The notes under the pieces: model-generated | The model's input: the letters and a program-made list of their open reading frames with translations, nothing else | What the model was told of the DNA's origin: nothing | The model's database searches: none | From: Ochotona curzoniae | Lineage: Eukaryota > Chordata > Mammalia > Lagomorpha > Ochotonidae | DNA: 64,000 nt | Assembly (NCBI RefSeq): GCF_017591425.1 | Contig: NW_024465369.1 | Coordinates: 27,757,001-27,821,000 of the forward strand | Reading direction: 5' to 3' | Shown: positions 11,946 through 25,979 of the stretch, one piece after another | Layout: each line of letters begins with the position of its first letter | Position numbering within the stretch: position 1 is the stretch's first letter | Translations under genes and position numbers: made by a program

Positions 11946-12925
11946 GTAAGCCTGCATGATTCATACCCTGATCTTTCATGGAATTGTTATCGATTTTAAT
12001 GATGATAATTTTTAAAAGGTGTTTGTGCTGTAAGTTTGTAATCAGATCTGAAAGATTCAGCAGCCCTAGTTCTCGCTATTTTGCATCTAAAAATATTCCT
12101 GGTCTTAAACGAGCTCTGACTATGATCTGCTGTATTTTAATATTTCATTGGCTTTTCAGCATTTAGGGTCTGTTTATGGGTTGCATTTGTTTACTTAGTA
12201 AATGGCAGAGCTTTCAAAGTGAAGGATGGGTCTTTCTGTTGAAGGAAATGCTGCTCGTGCTCCTTAATGTGGTGAGCAAATTGTAGAGATGTAATGAAGC
12301 AGATTAACATGGCAGGGACTCTGCCAAAGCCCAGAGCTGACGCTTCTAATAGCAGCCTCAAAAGATACGCCATTCTCCTGAACCAAAGTCTTTTGAATGA
12401 TTCCTGCTGGCTATCAAGATGCAGATTAGTTGGGCTTTGGTTTTTATCAGCTAAAAGCAATACATAGGTCATTACACCCACATGAATGAAGATTTACGTA
12501 ATGTGTTAATAGACTTGGAATGATAGTACCAGTATTGATGTGAGAAGTGAGCTAAAAACAGTTAAATGATGTGAATGTGAATTATCCTTAGATTTTGTCA
12601 AATTTTTGATGATGAACTATGGTGATTTGAGATAGCTGATATTTCAGAAGGTGCTCAGGTTTTAAATTATTTTAGGTCATGTGACATCAGCTGTGTTGAA
12701 GAGTGGAATGACTCAGGAGGTAGAAATTGCATACAACAGGCTTGCTTGTCTCTGCTGCTTCTCATTATTTCTTTACCCTCTTTTCATGATTACCAGAATA
12801 GTAGAAAGATATAAAAATCTTCACTTAAAAGCCAGTGATTGCTCTTTAGAATCAATGCTTTGACATTTTAAGCTTATTTTTATAAAATTATTTGTAAATT
12901 CCTTTATTCCTCCTCCTGTGGAAAG

Positions 12926-12926
<1 letters not shown>

Positions 12927-12961
<35 letters not shown>
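12927..12961. repeat. (TG)n microsatellite
   Basis: About 17 uninterrupted TG units. Confidence 0.97.
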
Positions 12962-12965
<4 letters not shown>

Positions 12966-13418
12966 GATGGTGGAGGTGTCAAGTTATAGCATCGGATGCA
13001 TCAAGCTGTTTCTATCTCAGGCCTCATTTTCTGTAAAGAGATACTTGTGCTGTGTCAGAGGCTGTGAAGGCCATGGGGATAATTTAGCTATGGGCAGTGA
13101 ATTTATAGAGTAGCTTGGGTCACTGAGAGGAGGAAGTGTATGTGATCTTGTAACACATTAAATCTATACAGAATTTTCAGTTTCACATAGTCTATATATG
13201 TGAGAATTTTTTAAATCACAGATTTCTTAGTATTTTCTCATTTAGAGGAAGGCAACTGTGGTTGAGAGATTAAGTGACTTGTCTATAATCACATGCTAAA
13301 TTAGAATCATACAAGGCTAAAGCACTAATTGACAATTTTCAATATGTCCCATAGTAGTAGCCAATTTACTTTTAATGCGAGCATGTCCAGGTGGTACAAA
13401 CCAGGTGTGCTGATATTC

Positions 13419-13421
<3 letters not shown>

Positions 13422-13473
<52 letters not shown>

Positions 13474-13484
13474 AGAGAGAGAGA
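13422..13484. repeat. Compound (TG)n(GA)n microsatellite
   Basis: TG repeat 13422-13469 followed by a GA run to about 13484. Confidence 0.97.
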
Positions 13485-16400
13485 ATAATTTATAAAGCAG
13501 AATTTTTCCAGTGAATAGATTTTTAGTAAGTGGCGCATGATGTGCAACTCTCAATTACTCAATATTACTAAAAAGGAATCTAAACTAACAGCTATGAAGG
13601 CTCTATTTCTTAACATTCTCTTTTCAGTATGACATGAGGTATACCAGTTTACCCTGTGCCCACAAAGTGTATGAATATCCACATACTAAGTTATGGCCCT
13701 GTTCCTCATACTCAATAGATTGAACTATAAATGTAGTCTATTGACACGTATTGAATATCATCTAATGTTCTGTCCATACTTCCTGTTTTTTCTCATACTA
13801 GGCTTGGCCAAGCCTTATGTCCTCAGTATCTTGAGAAAATAAGGGGAATTAAAGAATGTCCCTTCTTGACATAATATTCATGAAGTACCACATGGCTGCT
13901 AAGAACTGTCCATTAAAAAAGAGTTAAAGAGTTTGCCTTTAGGAGTTTAATGTGAAAATGAATGTATATAGCCACAATCATAGTTCTGAATATTTTAAAC
14001 ACAAAAATTAAGACTGAAGAAAAGTAAAACAACAACAACAACAAAACCAAACAAACAAGTAATAATGGAGGAACAGGAATGTTTAATTTGGGCCAGGCAC
14101 TGAGCTCCATTCACAATCAAGCAGTAATCCCAGTTTCTGTCTATGAAGAGCTCAAGGTACAGAGGAAAATAAATTTAGAAAAAAACACAATAATTAATCA
14201 TTAGGAGTGAGTCAGGTACAAATAAGTAAAAAAAAGTTTCTCACAATAGGTACAGAGCAGAAATAAACAAACACGAGGAAATAAGTGATTGATTACAGGG
14301 AACTGTGTGCAAAATCATGGAGAATGACAAGTGAGTTGATGAAAGCCTCTTTCCTTAGGTTGATGGTGTAATTGTTGATTTTCCTCTGGGGCTGCAAAAG
14401 TGAGGTTGATGGATTTTATTCTTGATGGCATGAATTTTACACAGTGACACATACTCTCCTGCAGAGATGATCTGTAAGAAGTTGGAAACTTTTATGTCCA
14501 GATATCATATTAAAGGTTAAAGATGAATATATGATTCTACATGAAGTTGTGAGCAAAAATTAAGGCACGTTAGTAAACACTGATGGAGAGCAAAAGTGGA
14601 ATGAATATGACTGGAGGAATAATGTTAAAATTTGAGGAGTAAAAGGAAATTAGGAGGAAGAGAATTGTTTTTTAGCTTAAAGAAATTACTGTTGGGGAAA
14701 ATTTAACTTTGTTCAAACTTGAGTACCCAAGTCTTTAAAGATTAAGACTACAAAGTCCTAAGGAGAAATTGAGGAGAGACAAAATAAACCATAAATCAAG
14801 ATTCTGAAAGACATAGGACAGGTAAGACTTAAAAATGCTTCCTTTTTGAGTTAGGAGTAAGTTAGTGAGCATGTGGATACAGAAAATCAAGTGTCACCCA
14901 CTTTGGATGGCCTGTTTTTAGAAATTAATTTCTTGTCTGTCTTATAAAATACTTCTATTTAACTCAGCTGGTGTCTCAGTTAGGCTATTTGTGACATGTG
15001 GATTTTCTGGAAAAAATAATTAGTCCTCAGTAGCAAAACATGTTCCAGCAGAGCATAGCTTAGTCACATCAAGCCTTAAGTTGGAGACTGACGAATCACC
15101 ACTTATGTTAAGCTTGCTATTTACAATGATCTATTTCTTATTCAGAATTACTTTTAAAATACAAGTTCTGTTTAAAAACTCACAATGGATCTGATCGATA
15201 ATATCTGTTATACATATCTAGTTTGATTATCAAGAGTTAATTTGCCAGCATCTGAATTAATTCAAGCTCTTTCTTTTCTAAAATTCTTACAGTAAGTACT
15301 GTCACCAGGAGTTTTGTAAGGAAAGAAAAATGTCAACATAAACACAAACTTCCTTCCCTTATGGAAGGAACCTCCTTTATTAAGTTTCATACTGGAATTT
15401 TTCTGTTTGTACCTGTAATCGGTTCCAGAATCTTCTCTAGTATTTCCTAGAATTGATTTTTCTAGAAATTATTTGCATTAGTAAATCATGACAGGTGATA
15501 TGAAGCTTTGAAGAAGGCTTACACATTAGTGAATAACATCTTTCATGTTGACCTTTTGAAATAGTTGATCTTAGTTCAGACAACTTTACGTCAATTTAAA
15601 CTCCATGGAACAGGAAAAAAAAAGTCTTGATTCTGCATCCGACTCAGTTTTGCTAAACGGTGATTCTAACAGTCAGAGTGAGAAGGACATAGAAAGAATA
15701 TGTGGGTGGCTGAACAAATAGAAATGGCTTTCCTTCCCTCAGTGGCAATCCTGGGCAGTGCCGGAGAGGAGAACTTTCCTAGGCTCCTCTGTCTTATTCT
15801 TACCCTGAGAGTCATATGGGCAATCTCACAACTCTATCATTCAGCTTTTCAGCTTAACAATGGAAAACACCTTTATCTCACTCAGGTTCCAAGTTATTTC
15901 TAAGATGGATGCTAGGCTTTGTATGTGTTTGTTTTTATTCTGTTGTTGCTGATAAATTCATATTCTTATTACCAGCTGTGGCACTCATAACCCTTATCTA
16001 CCTCAGAATTTCAACGTGCATTTTCGCTTTTTCTGGATGTCAGTAGGGCATGTGGAAAAGATATTTCATGGTTTAAGATGGAAACACTAACTCAAGGTGA
16101 ATTCCATTAACAACCTTGGCAAACTCATAGAAGGCTTTTGGACAGTGTTTGCTGCCAGAGGTTCTGAAGTGAATGCAAAGCCTGAGGCAAACTTCTCTCA
16201 TCACTTCTCAGACTGAGGGACTTTCAAAGGTATTTGAGTCTATATTTGATTCTGTGTGAATACTTTTTGAAAATTATATATTTTATAGTGATATAAGTTT
16301 ATAATAAAATCACAGAAAACACAAAGCAACTTTAGAGTCAGATTTTTAAATAGTAGATAATACATCAATTACTTGAGTCTGTGTGTGTGTGTGTGTGTGA

Positions 16401-18293
16401 GCACTTGTTTGCCACTCTTCTTTGCAAATATATAGAAAACAATTTTTAATAAGTGACATTCCCAAAATAGAAGCTAGCCAATTATGGGCACTGGGAACGC
16501 TCTGTTTTAACTTAGCTCTTTAGCTAGCATGTTTTATCACTTCTTGAGTGTTTGGCTAAGATCAAGTTTAGCTGGCTCATTCCCCTCCTTTTCCATGTCT
16601 CCACTAGATTGAACGACTAAGATATCCAGCCATTGTCAGATAGCAGGGACCCACTAGAGCAGTGCTCAGGTCTGCACTTGGAATATCAACAATTCTGAGA
16701 GTCTAGTTACATAAATAGGTTGATCATAATTATCTAAACAGGATGTGATTTGCCAATTAATTTTCTAAAGTAAGTAAAATTAGTATTGTCCAATGAGAAG
16801 TGAGATAAAAGGTCACCCCATTTATAAGGATGGAAATAAATTTTGAAGAAGATTCTGCTGGGTTTATCATTTAATAAGTCTACACAAATAAATGGTCCTT
16901 GGTGCATGTGTCTAGTCAGTATGAAATTAAAACACAAAATTGTCCACCTATTATATAAAAAACTTCCACAAAATTTCCCCAATTATTACCCTTGATAGAT
17001 CCACTTATTGAAATTTCTACACTCTTAAAGTCTTAGTTAGAACACCAGGAATGACAGAACTTCAAGAATTTTCAACCTGAATTTCCATGGAAGGAAATAG
17101 TGGGCAAAAGAAATCTAGGTTGCTCAATTATACATTGATATCATCAACTTAGAACAAGCCAAAGGTGAGAAACCTTTCTGTATTTGAACCTAGCTTGTAC
17201 ACAGGCATTCACAAAATAATTTCCATTGAAAATTTCTAACATTAGTTTATTTTTAATGCAAAATGAGATGTACTAGAAGAAACATAACTAATTATTCAAA
17301 ACCTATAAGAATTTTTACACATGGTTCCTTGGATTTCAGTGAATACAGATCTCCTTTGGTAACATCTAAATATACCTTGATAAATCCTTTGGTTGTGACA
17401 CAAGGTGAGACATGAAGCCAAAGAGCAGGGAGGAGCTGGTCTTACCCTTTAAGACAGCCAGCTCTGTTACGAAGGAACTCATTCCGGGAAACTGGGATTG
17501 ATGGCGTCCTTATCCAATCAGTTCCCAGTAAGCATCACTACTTAGAATTTCTACTACCAATCACAACTTCATGCTGGGGGACAACATTCTAGTACGTGAA
17601 ATTTGAGGGACATAATTGAATCACAACCAAAAGAGATGAAGTTTTGTTCCTTTTGGGAATTTAATTTGAAAACTCCTGTATAGAAAGAGCATTATCCACT
17701 AGTTGTAATTTGACTAAAACAAAAATCAGAAGATATAATCTGCTTATCAGGAATAAAAAGAAGTCTGTCTTAGTCTTATCTATCATACAATAAAAAATGG
17801 TTTTAACAAGTCATTAAATACTAGGACTGCATCAAATAGGTTTAGAACCTGAAGACATACTGTTATATGGGAAGAAATTTCTCAGTGCCTAGGTTAATAA
17901 AAACATTGCATTAGATCAACAACAGGTGGAATGGCTGATGGAAGCAATAATAAAACAGGTTTACTAAATAAAAGCTATTTTGAATTTTTTGTATATTGTT
18001 TAAATTATACTCCACACAACTAAAAAAAACACCAAAATCACTCACAAAACCATTAGGATAAAAAGTCAACTGCATGAGAAATAAATCCCCATAAGATATA
18101 CAAGGGGAATGAAAAATACGTATTATTTAAATACTATAAGGATGGATTTCATTTTTTTTTTTTTGGCACCAAATAAATGTCTGTTTGATTCCATTTTTCC
18201 GTGAGCTTCATCACGTACCCTCACATTCAATAGTTATAACAACTACATGGAGAGATACTGAATCTCAGAAACTTAATAAAATTATCCTAAATA
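13485..18293. other. Unassigned intronic DNA
   Basis: 4.8 kb with no gene, SINE or clear LINE recognised; a short (TG)n lies at 16380-16400. Diverged ancient repeats are likely but not assignable by eye. Confidence 0.45.
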
Positions 18294-18309
18294 AAGAAGT
18301 TTAAATTTT

Positions 18310-18634
18310 TTTAAAGATTTATTTTTATTACTTTTTTATTGGAAAGGCGGATATACAGAGAGGAGAGACAGAGAGGAAGATCTTCCGTCCAATGATTCAC
18401 TCCCCAAGTGAGCGCAACGGCCGACACTATGCCGGTCCAAAGCCAGGAGCCTCTTCCGGGTCTCCCACGCGGGTGCAGGGTCCCAAAGCTTTGGGCCGTC
18501 CTCGACTGCTTTCCCAGGCCACAGGCAGGGAGCTGGAAGGGAAGCGGGGCTGCCGGGATAGAACCGGCGCCCATATGGGATCCTGGGGGCGTGCAAGGCG
18601 AGGACCTTAACCACTGCGCCATCGCGCCGGGCCC
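18310..18634 (-). mobile_element. Young full-length C-SINE with perfect target-site duplication
   Basis: A nearly intact copy (T-rich end at 18310, head gcgccatcgcgccgggcc at about 18616-18633), with many CpGs still unmutated. It is flanked by a perfect 16-bp duplication, aagaagtttaaatttt, at 18294-18309 and 18635-18650. Among the youngest insertions here. Confidence 0.97.
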
Positions 18635-18650
18635 AAGAAGTTTAAATTTT

Positions 18651-20304
18651 AAAAGCAGGTAAGAGTTAAAACTGCATCTCAAACTCAGAATCTGTGAAAG
18701 TGAGATCAAGCAGATGTTAAAACAAAGACACACTTTGTAAACGAAAATTATTAGAACGATTTTTGAAAATTTAATGGATGGCTTGAATGAATCACATCTG
18801 AAATAAGGAAAATATGAAGAAGATACAGGATATTACCTAGAAGGCACCAATGATATTCCTGAAGCCATCAGAAATAGTAAGTAGAAGTACAAATCCAACC
18901 CCAGGTATTCTGGAAGGAGATAATAAAGGCAATAGTGGAGATAAAACATTTGAAAAGATAATTGCAGACAAAATTATAGTACTAATAAAAGACATATTTC
19001 ATTAGAAGAATAACAAAACAAACTACATGAATTTCTGCCTTTAAATCCAAGTGAGCTCTTTAATAATTTGAGATTTAGTAGCATTAACAAAATCCATAAA
19101 ATAGAAAATGCTGCTTGATAAAGGTTACAGGCAGGAATAAAGATCTGAATGAGTAGAGTAGGCAAGAGAGAACAACAGATGAGCAATGAGAGTCGGGCTA
19201 AATAGAAGGAAACCCATAAGGATCAAATGGGGTGGAACAAAGTGCTTAAAACCAGTCATGGGGATTTATTGTCAACTAAAGTCTTTCTTGAGTAAGAAGG
19301 CCAGTACTGAAAGCAATAAAATGAGACTGGACATAGTGTTTAATTTTTTTCTTATTTTTTACATTTTACATTTTTTATTGTCTTGAAATATTTACATGGC
19401 TTCTTTGTCGCACTAGTTGAGATTCTTACAAGAAGAGGCAGCTCTGATGCAGCATAAACTTCCGCTATATCCAATACTGAACTAATTCCTACCTCTATTT
19501 TCTTAGATAACAGCTGTTTTGAATTTTATGTATGGCATTTAATTTATACACCACACAATCGGCAAACATTTCCACACAATATGGACCAATGTTACATGTG
19601 CTTTAAAATTTTATGTAAGTGCTATCATGTTGTAAATACATTTTTAATTTTATTCTCAACATGATAGCTTTAAGACCTGAATAGTTTGATATGTGGATAT
19701 AAATCTCAAACTCTTCAACTAGTATATATTTTTCCATATCAGACGGTATCATGAATCACTTAGAACTTCCCATAATGGTAAATGCTTGTATTTTTATTGC
19801 CTTTTAATATTCTGAAGAATGATTCCAAGAACATATTTGTGTATTTTAAAATCACAACTCTTCTTTATGTATTTTTCTATCCACAAATTGAGGAAAATAA
19901 CTCCTCACCCTTTAGTTCTGAGCTGTATGTGGTGAAATCTTTCTAAAGAGTATAATATTAAAAAAAAGAGAGAGAGAATCATTTTATAGCTCAGCAAAAG
20001 GATGATTACATTTTTAGCCAAGCAATCAAAGCCAATCTCAAGAGTGGTAGATCATATTGATAATATATAGCCTTTGTAACAGTACCTGTATAAATTAATA
20101 TAAATTTTTCTATGCAGGATATTACTATTAATTTATTTATTCAAATACTTATAGACATATGCAGTTATAACTATTTATTTTAAAATTTGGGTTAAAGTCA
20201 ATATAAATGTAATTTGCTACTCTAATTGCTCCAGTTTTTGACAAATATGTACTCTCCTTTGATTCTTTAGAGCCTTGGCATACCACATCAATGTAAATAT
20301 TAGG
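18651..20304. other. Unassigned intronic DNA
   Basis: No gene or repeat family recognised. Confidence 0.45.
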
Positions 20305-20557
20305 TGGGAGAAAGAGAGAGAAGGGAAGACAAACGAAAGAGACAGGAAAAGAGAGAGAGCTTTAGTCTGTTGATTTGTTCTTCAGATCCTTGTAAATCAG
20401 TCTGGATCTCCCACACGGTCGGCATAATAAGAGTACTGAACCATTACCTGATGTCTTCTGGGGTGCACTTCAGCAGGAAGCTGCAATTGGAAACAGAGTC
20501 AGCGCTCAAATACTGGCACTCCCACATCCCAGTGTGTCTTAACCCTTGCTGGTCCCT
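20305..20557 (-). mobile_element. Old C-SINE copy
   Basis: GA-rich tail, then atctcccacacggtcggc, gcaggaagctgcaattggaa and atactggcactcccacatcc. Strongly diverged. Confidence 0.6.
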
Positions 20558-21940
20558 ATTTTTTTTTTTAAGCACTATTGAATAAAACTGAAGTTGGGAA
20601 AACTATTTTGTATTAAATATGAATATGGCTTCAAATCTGAGAAATAGTTCAGTGATTATTGTATTTTGTTGACATGATTTTTTATATTGGTATATCCTCA
20701 GCTTCATACCGCTTGAAAAGCACAGTTCTAATTGTCTTATGTACAATTGAGACTCTACAATATTTCTGCTATCATCAAATTTGCACTCCTGTTTAAAAAA
20801 AACACTAAATTACAAAAACAAATAAATGAGTAAAGTACTTTCAGAGAGTAAAATCAACGCAGTAGTTGCTTTGTTTCAAAGACAAACTTGGGCACACAGA
20901 AGTCCTAAAGAGAGAAAACAAATCTTGTTGGAGTTCTTAGATCATTTTTAAAAGTTCCATTTGTCTTCAAAGTACAACTGGAAGCCATCAGCAGGGTTTA
21001 AGACTGAGGTATTCTGATATGTACTTTAAGTGGTATTTTGTAGAGACTGGATTATAGAGAAACATGAATGAGAATTAGGTACGAGATCATGAAACAGTTT
21101 AGGAATACAGAAGAGAGAAATCTAGTTTAGAATAACTGGTAGCAGGAGTAATGGAGAAATTCATACTTAGGTCATAGAATCCTGTGAATAGACATTGTAA
21201 AAATAATTCTAAGTAATGGGAATTAAGCATAAAAGCTGCTAACTTTATTTCTTGGATTCCCAAGTGACAGTGAGATAAGAGTTAGACAAAATCCTTTGGT
21301 AAATAGTTCCAAGCAATGAGAAGGCTCAAGGTTGGTCGCTCAAGCTTTATCTTGGCTGCGTCATTAAAAGCACAATTTCAGCTTTACAGGATGTTTTCAG
21401 TGCACCATGTGTCTATTTTTTTCTAACATTAAATGGAACAATTTGAATTATTCCTTGCCAGGAAAGTAATGTTATCACGTTCCATTTAGGCCACAGGCAC
21501 AAGGGCACACAAGACTAATTTATTACTACATTTTCTACTGTAAATATATTTGTTAGCTAATTGATACATTCTTATAGGTGTTCATGCTGCACTGCTTTGG
21601 TTTTTAAATCTAATATCTTCCTTTCATCACAATTCTGTATAATGATTTTTGTTTATATTATTATTATTATTATGACAATTCAAAATGCATTTACCCAAAG
21701 TTCTGACCAGAGGTTTTGAATTGTTTTCAGCATTCACACTGTAACAAATATTTCAATAATGTATATATTAGCTAAGCTTTATACAATTCATTGTGTTCTT
21801 TAATAAATTTTATATTTTCAGATGTTGAAGCAAGATTTTTATTGTGTACTTGCTTTCCACTAAAATGTAGTCATTTATGTTTTCTATCCAATTGTACACA
21901 AATTTTCATCTTCTTAAGTTTGTTATTACTGGGCTTGAGC

Positions 21941-21942
<2 letters not shown>
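20558..21942. other. Unassigned intronic DNA
   Basis: No gene seen. The part at 20990-21200 has the GA-rich look of an ancient interspersed repeat, but I cannot name the family. Confidence 0.4.

Positions 21943-21983
<41 letters not shown>
21943..21983. repeat. (ATT)n microsatellite
   Basis: About 13 ATT units. A smaller ATT run lies at 21657-21673. Confidence 0.97.
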
Positions 21984-22152
21984 GGTTTAGTAGTTTAAAA
22001 GAGAATCTTTTTGGTAACTGAAAATGAAAACAATTTTCTGTTTTTCATGAGAATTTCTATCATCATTGTCCAATTTTCTATATTGTGACATATTTGTTGA
22101 CTTCTTAAAGGATTTTATATCTTAAATAAATAAGTTTTAAAGTTAGCTCTCC

Positions 22153-22385
22153 AGGGGCTGGCATTCAGTATAGTACTTAAAATGTTAAATAAGATGTCCT
22201 TATCCTATATCAGAGCCTCTGTATTCAACCCCAGGCTTTGGCTTCTAACTCTAGATGCCTGGTAAAGCAAACATTTGGAAATAGGGATGATGGCTCGATG
22301 TTGAATTCCCATCACCAGTGTGGGAGCCCTGGAATGTTTCTCCAGTCCTGGGCTTCAGCTTCAGCCCTGTACCATCATGAAAAGA
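22153..22385 (+). mobile_element. C-SINE in sense orientation, diverged
   Basis: Starts aggggctggcattcagtata, then agcctctgtattcaacccca, and agtgtgggagccctggaatg. One of few copies in the sense direction. Confidence 0.6.
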
Positions 22386-22976
22386 CTCCAGAGTGGAAAT
22401 GTGAAACAGAATGAGTTTTCTGTTTTCTCTTTCCTTCTTTGTCTAGCTCCCCTTCCCACCAAAAAATCAGAATTTGAAAAACATAAATCCTCTATACTGC
22501 TTGTGGCAATGGTTTTCCAATCTGTAGTACCTTACAATGTTTTAAACGTACACATGTGATATATATTCACATATTACACATATTATAAATTGTGTAATTA
22601 TATGTGTATATACTTATATGTGTACATTCAAACTTCCCTGATTTCTTCACAATAGAATAGTTAGGAAACACTGTTTTTCAAATAGTCACATAAATATTCA
22701 TCATTTTGGAGGTTTTGTTTTGAAATTTGTAGCTTATTTAGGTTCTATGTTAATCAATTGTGTTTCATAAGATCAGTATTGAAAATTAAGTTAGGGGTGC
22801 AAAAATCATTTTAAATATAATATAACCTGAACAGTCTCAAAGATGCTATCATTATATTTTGACTTTCAATATCAAGTCTTGAGCCTTTTAATGGGGATGT
22901 TGTTATTTCCTATCAATGACTAATTCATTTAGTTTCACTTAGATGTGAAAATTTATAATATTAAAATATATCATAT

Positions 22977-23222
22977 AGTAACTGTGTAATGGAGACTGCC
23001 ATATCCAGATGTGAGGATATAATGCATCTCTATTTCCAGACAAAGATGGACTCCGAATGAAACAGTTTACTATATCTTGACAATAGGATGCTGGACTGTC
23101 TGCCATCGTCCATGCTTGCAATGATGGACATATGACTGTGTATGAAGAACTATATTTTAGTAATGATATAGGGGAACTTGGGGTGGGGGACAAAATGATA
23201 ATAAATAAATAAATAAATAAAC
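22977..23222 (+). mobile_element. Severely 5'-truncated L1 (3'UTR only)
   Basis: About 245 bp that matches the L1 3'UTR at 44390-44600 within this window. Shared parts are actgtgtaatggagactg, atatccagatgtgagg and gacatatgactgtgtatgaa, then a G-rich tract. It ends in an (AATA)n tail at 23200-23220. Short AT-rich flanks share atatatca, a possible but weak target duplication. Confidence 0.8.
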
Positions 23223-23404
23223 ATATATCAAAATATATAAAATCATGTAATATGTCATTCTTTATCAAAGTATTAGTGCTTCATAGTCATTTCAATATGT
23301 TAATCAATATTACAAATTTTGAGAAAACTAAGTTTTAGAAAAATATGGAAATATACTTTCTGCAAAATAATATCAAGATTTAAAAAAATGCTTACCTGTT
23401 GAAA

Positions 23405-23735
23405 TTTGCTTTTATTTATTTTTTTAGATGCATAGACTGAAGAGAGAGATAGAAGGAGGGAGGGTCAAAGGAAAAAAAGAAAGATCTAGAGAGAGAGATC
23501 ACCTCCATCCTTTCTTCATTCTCCAAATGCCATCGCTCCTGGCCAGAGGCTAATAGGAAAGCCAAGAACACAATCTTTCAATTTATTGTCAGTAATCCAA
23601 TTATCGAACCAACATTGCTACTTGCCAGGTTTTGCACTGACAGGAAGCTCGATTCAAGCTGGAGCTGGACATCTTGACTCCTACACCAAATACAACCCCA
23701 AGATCTTGATCATTTGATCCAACATTTCTACTTCG
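23405..23735 (-). mobile_element. C-SINE, older subfamily
   Basis: T-rich start tttgcttttatttatttttt, GA-rich stretch, ccaggttttgcactgacagg and tgatcatttgatccaacatt. Confidence 0.65.
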
Positions 23736-23859
23736 GAAATTTATTCAAAAACATACTCATAACATCTGTATTCATCAATTCATCATCACCTTGTGTGTAA
23801 TGAGTAGAAAGCTAGTATAACCTATATATCCATAAATAAAGATAGGTTTAATCGAATGT

Positions 23860-24035
23860 AGCAAATCAATAATATTAATATTAATATTATGTAATCTTTA
23901 GTAGTGTTAGTTATTTATATACTTAAAAAATAAAGAAATATTATGAAGTAAAATAAATAATATCATAATATCAGTATTATCATATATATCATAATATCAC
24001 TATTATCTATAATATCTATATTATCTGTGAAAAAA
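23860..24035. repeat. AT-rich simple/palindromic tract
   Basis: Repeated AATATT, TATCATAATATC and similar units that can fold back on themselves; no gene. Confidence 0.7.
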
Positions 24036-24180
24036 AGAAAGAACAGGCAAAAAACCTCTGTTATTTACAAATTCTTATGTAGATTTCATAATGTTACATA
24101 AATATGTACATACATATAGGCAAATGTTTATATTACTTTTGGATTAATAATTTGCAAAGACTTACCAACAATCAGCGTTT

Positions 24181-24501
24181 TTTTTTCATAAAGATTTATT
24201 TTATTTTTATTGGAAAGGCAGATATACAGAGAGGAGAGACAGAGAGGAAGATCTTCCGTCCGATGATTCACTCCCCAAGTGAGCGCAACAGCCGATACTA
24301 TGCCGATCCGAAGCCAGGAGCCTCTTCCGGGTCTCCCACGTGGGTGCAGGGTCCCAAAGCCTTGGGCCATCCTCAACTGCTTTCCCGTGACAGGCAGGGA
24401 GCTGGAAGGGAAGCGGGGCTGCCGGGATTAGAACCAGTGCCCATATGGGATGCCAGGCGTGCAAGGCGAGGACCTTAGCCACTGCACCACCGCACCGGGC
24501 C
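24181..24501 (-). mobile_element. Young C-SINE with target-site duplication
   Basis: Near-consensus copy that closely matches the one at 18310. Flanked by ccaacaatcagc at 24165-24176 and 24502-24513. About 5 bases of the middle (around the cccaggccac position) are lost, reading cccgtgacaggcaggg. Confidence 0.95.
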
Positions 24502-24575
24502 CCAACAATCAGCTTTTGAGGACATGTATGGAATTTTTATTTCCCTTTATTTTCCTCTACTTAGTTTGCATTTTT

Positions 24576-24866
24576 ATAAAAGATTTAATTCAGTTATTTG
24601 AAAAGTAGGGTACAGAGACAGCAAAGGAATGATACCTTTCATGCATCTACTGGTGTACTCCCCAGATGGCCTCGATGCCCAGGTCTGGGCCAGGCCAAAG
24701 CCAGGAGCTAGAAACTTCATTTCAGGGTCCCAAGTACTTGAGCCATCTTCTGCTGCTTTCCCAGGTGTACTAGCAAAGATCTGGTTTGGAAGAGGAACAG
24801 TTTGTTGGTATTTGAATTTGTGCCTATGTGAGTTGCTGGTGCAGCAGGTGGTGGCTTAACCCCTGC
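24576..24866 (-). mobile_element. C-SINE, diverged
   Basis: Has aaagatttaattcagttatttg, ggccaaagccaggagcta and tgctgctttcccagg. Confidence 0.7.
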
Positions 24867-24879
24867 ATTTTGTGAATTT

Positions 24880-25215
24880 TAAAAGTTATGGTGTTTATTT
24901 GGTAATAGCGATAAAGAGAAGAGAGAGAGAGAGAAAGAGAGAGAGTCAGGAGTTTCCCATTCTCAGTTAATTCCTCCATTCGCGAAAGGGCTACAACAGC
25001 CAGGATGGGCAGTTAGTGGTTAGGAAATCTATCTGGGTCTTTTATTAAATGTTGAGGATCCCAGTATATGAAGTATTAGGGCTGCCTTTCAGGGTATGCA
25101 AAAGTAGGAAGTTACAAGTAAGGGTCTGGAGCTGAGGCTGAAAAGCAGGCATCCTGCAGTGGGAGCTGGGCATTTCAGCTGCTCTGAACCACAAAGCCAA
25201 ACATCTGCTTCTCAG
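24880..25215 (-). mobile_element. C-SINE, older subfamily
   Basis: Starts ttttaaaagttatggtgttt, then a GA-rich tail, gggctacaacagccaggatg and gtgggagctgggcatttcag. Confidence 0.6.
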
Positions 25216-25424
25216 TTTGCATTTTTAGTAGTAGTCATGTACTACTTTTAAAGATTAAAATTAAAAATAAAATGTTCTCCCAAAAAGATACTATTTTTTC
25301 TTTGATGTTTAAATGTTATAACGTATATCAAAGTATTTTTATTATAAAACCATATTACTTATATGTAATTTATTCATCTTCATCCTAAGTAAGATGGTTT
25401 ATTTGACTGTGCTTTTATTTTTTT

Positions 25425-25910
25425 TTCCAGATTTCTATCTTCCCCTCCATTCCAGCCCCAAAGAGTTTTATCAGTCAGGGGAGAGAGTCTAACACTATAC
25501 CCTGGTAGGAGATGGCTGGGACTACTTCCACAAGGTGGGGTGACCACGAGAGGGAAACGGCCACCGGCATACACAGCACTGGGCTGTTACACATCTTGGG
25601 CATGGGGGATGGGATAAAGCAGCAGCTCCTAAGCTTGTGCAGGTGAAGATGATCTGTAGTGCAGGGTAGCCATAGCAGAGTATGCATCGTGGTGAGCTGA
25701 GGCAAGGCCTGAGTGGGTCCTGCAGGGTATTCCTGAGGAGATAAAGCCAGGACAGTGCTTCATGGACTCTCACTCTGCCTCAGATCAGAATGATGCTCTG
25801 CCCAACCTAACACGCCAACCTTTTGCTTTACAGTGCTTGTGGGTGCAGTTTGTCTCTGGTAGCTCTGAGCTGAATGGGGTGTCATGGGGGAAGGTTAGGC
25901 TGGAACGTTA
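25425..25910. other. Unclassified GC-richer segment left of the twin-primed L1
   Basis: About 490 bp, clearly richer in G and C than its surroundings, with no family I can name. It may be part of an LTR or lagomorph-specific repeat into which the L1 inserted. Confidence 0.35.
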
Positions 25911-25979
25911 GTGGGCAGATGCTAGTATTGGCCTAGGAAGAGTTGGATAAAGATTAATTAGTGAAGCCTTGTAAGGCAG

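Noticed and set aside
13317..13547. Frames over the TG/GA repeat with His-Thr or Cys-Val runs
   Set aside because: Microsatellite translation.
18311..18733. 140-codon minus-strand frame and its neighbours
   Set aside because: Lies almost wholly in a C-SINE; the same peptide (GAGSIPAAPLPFQLPACGLG type) recurs at the other SINE copies.
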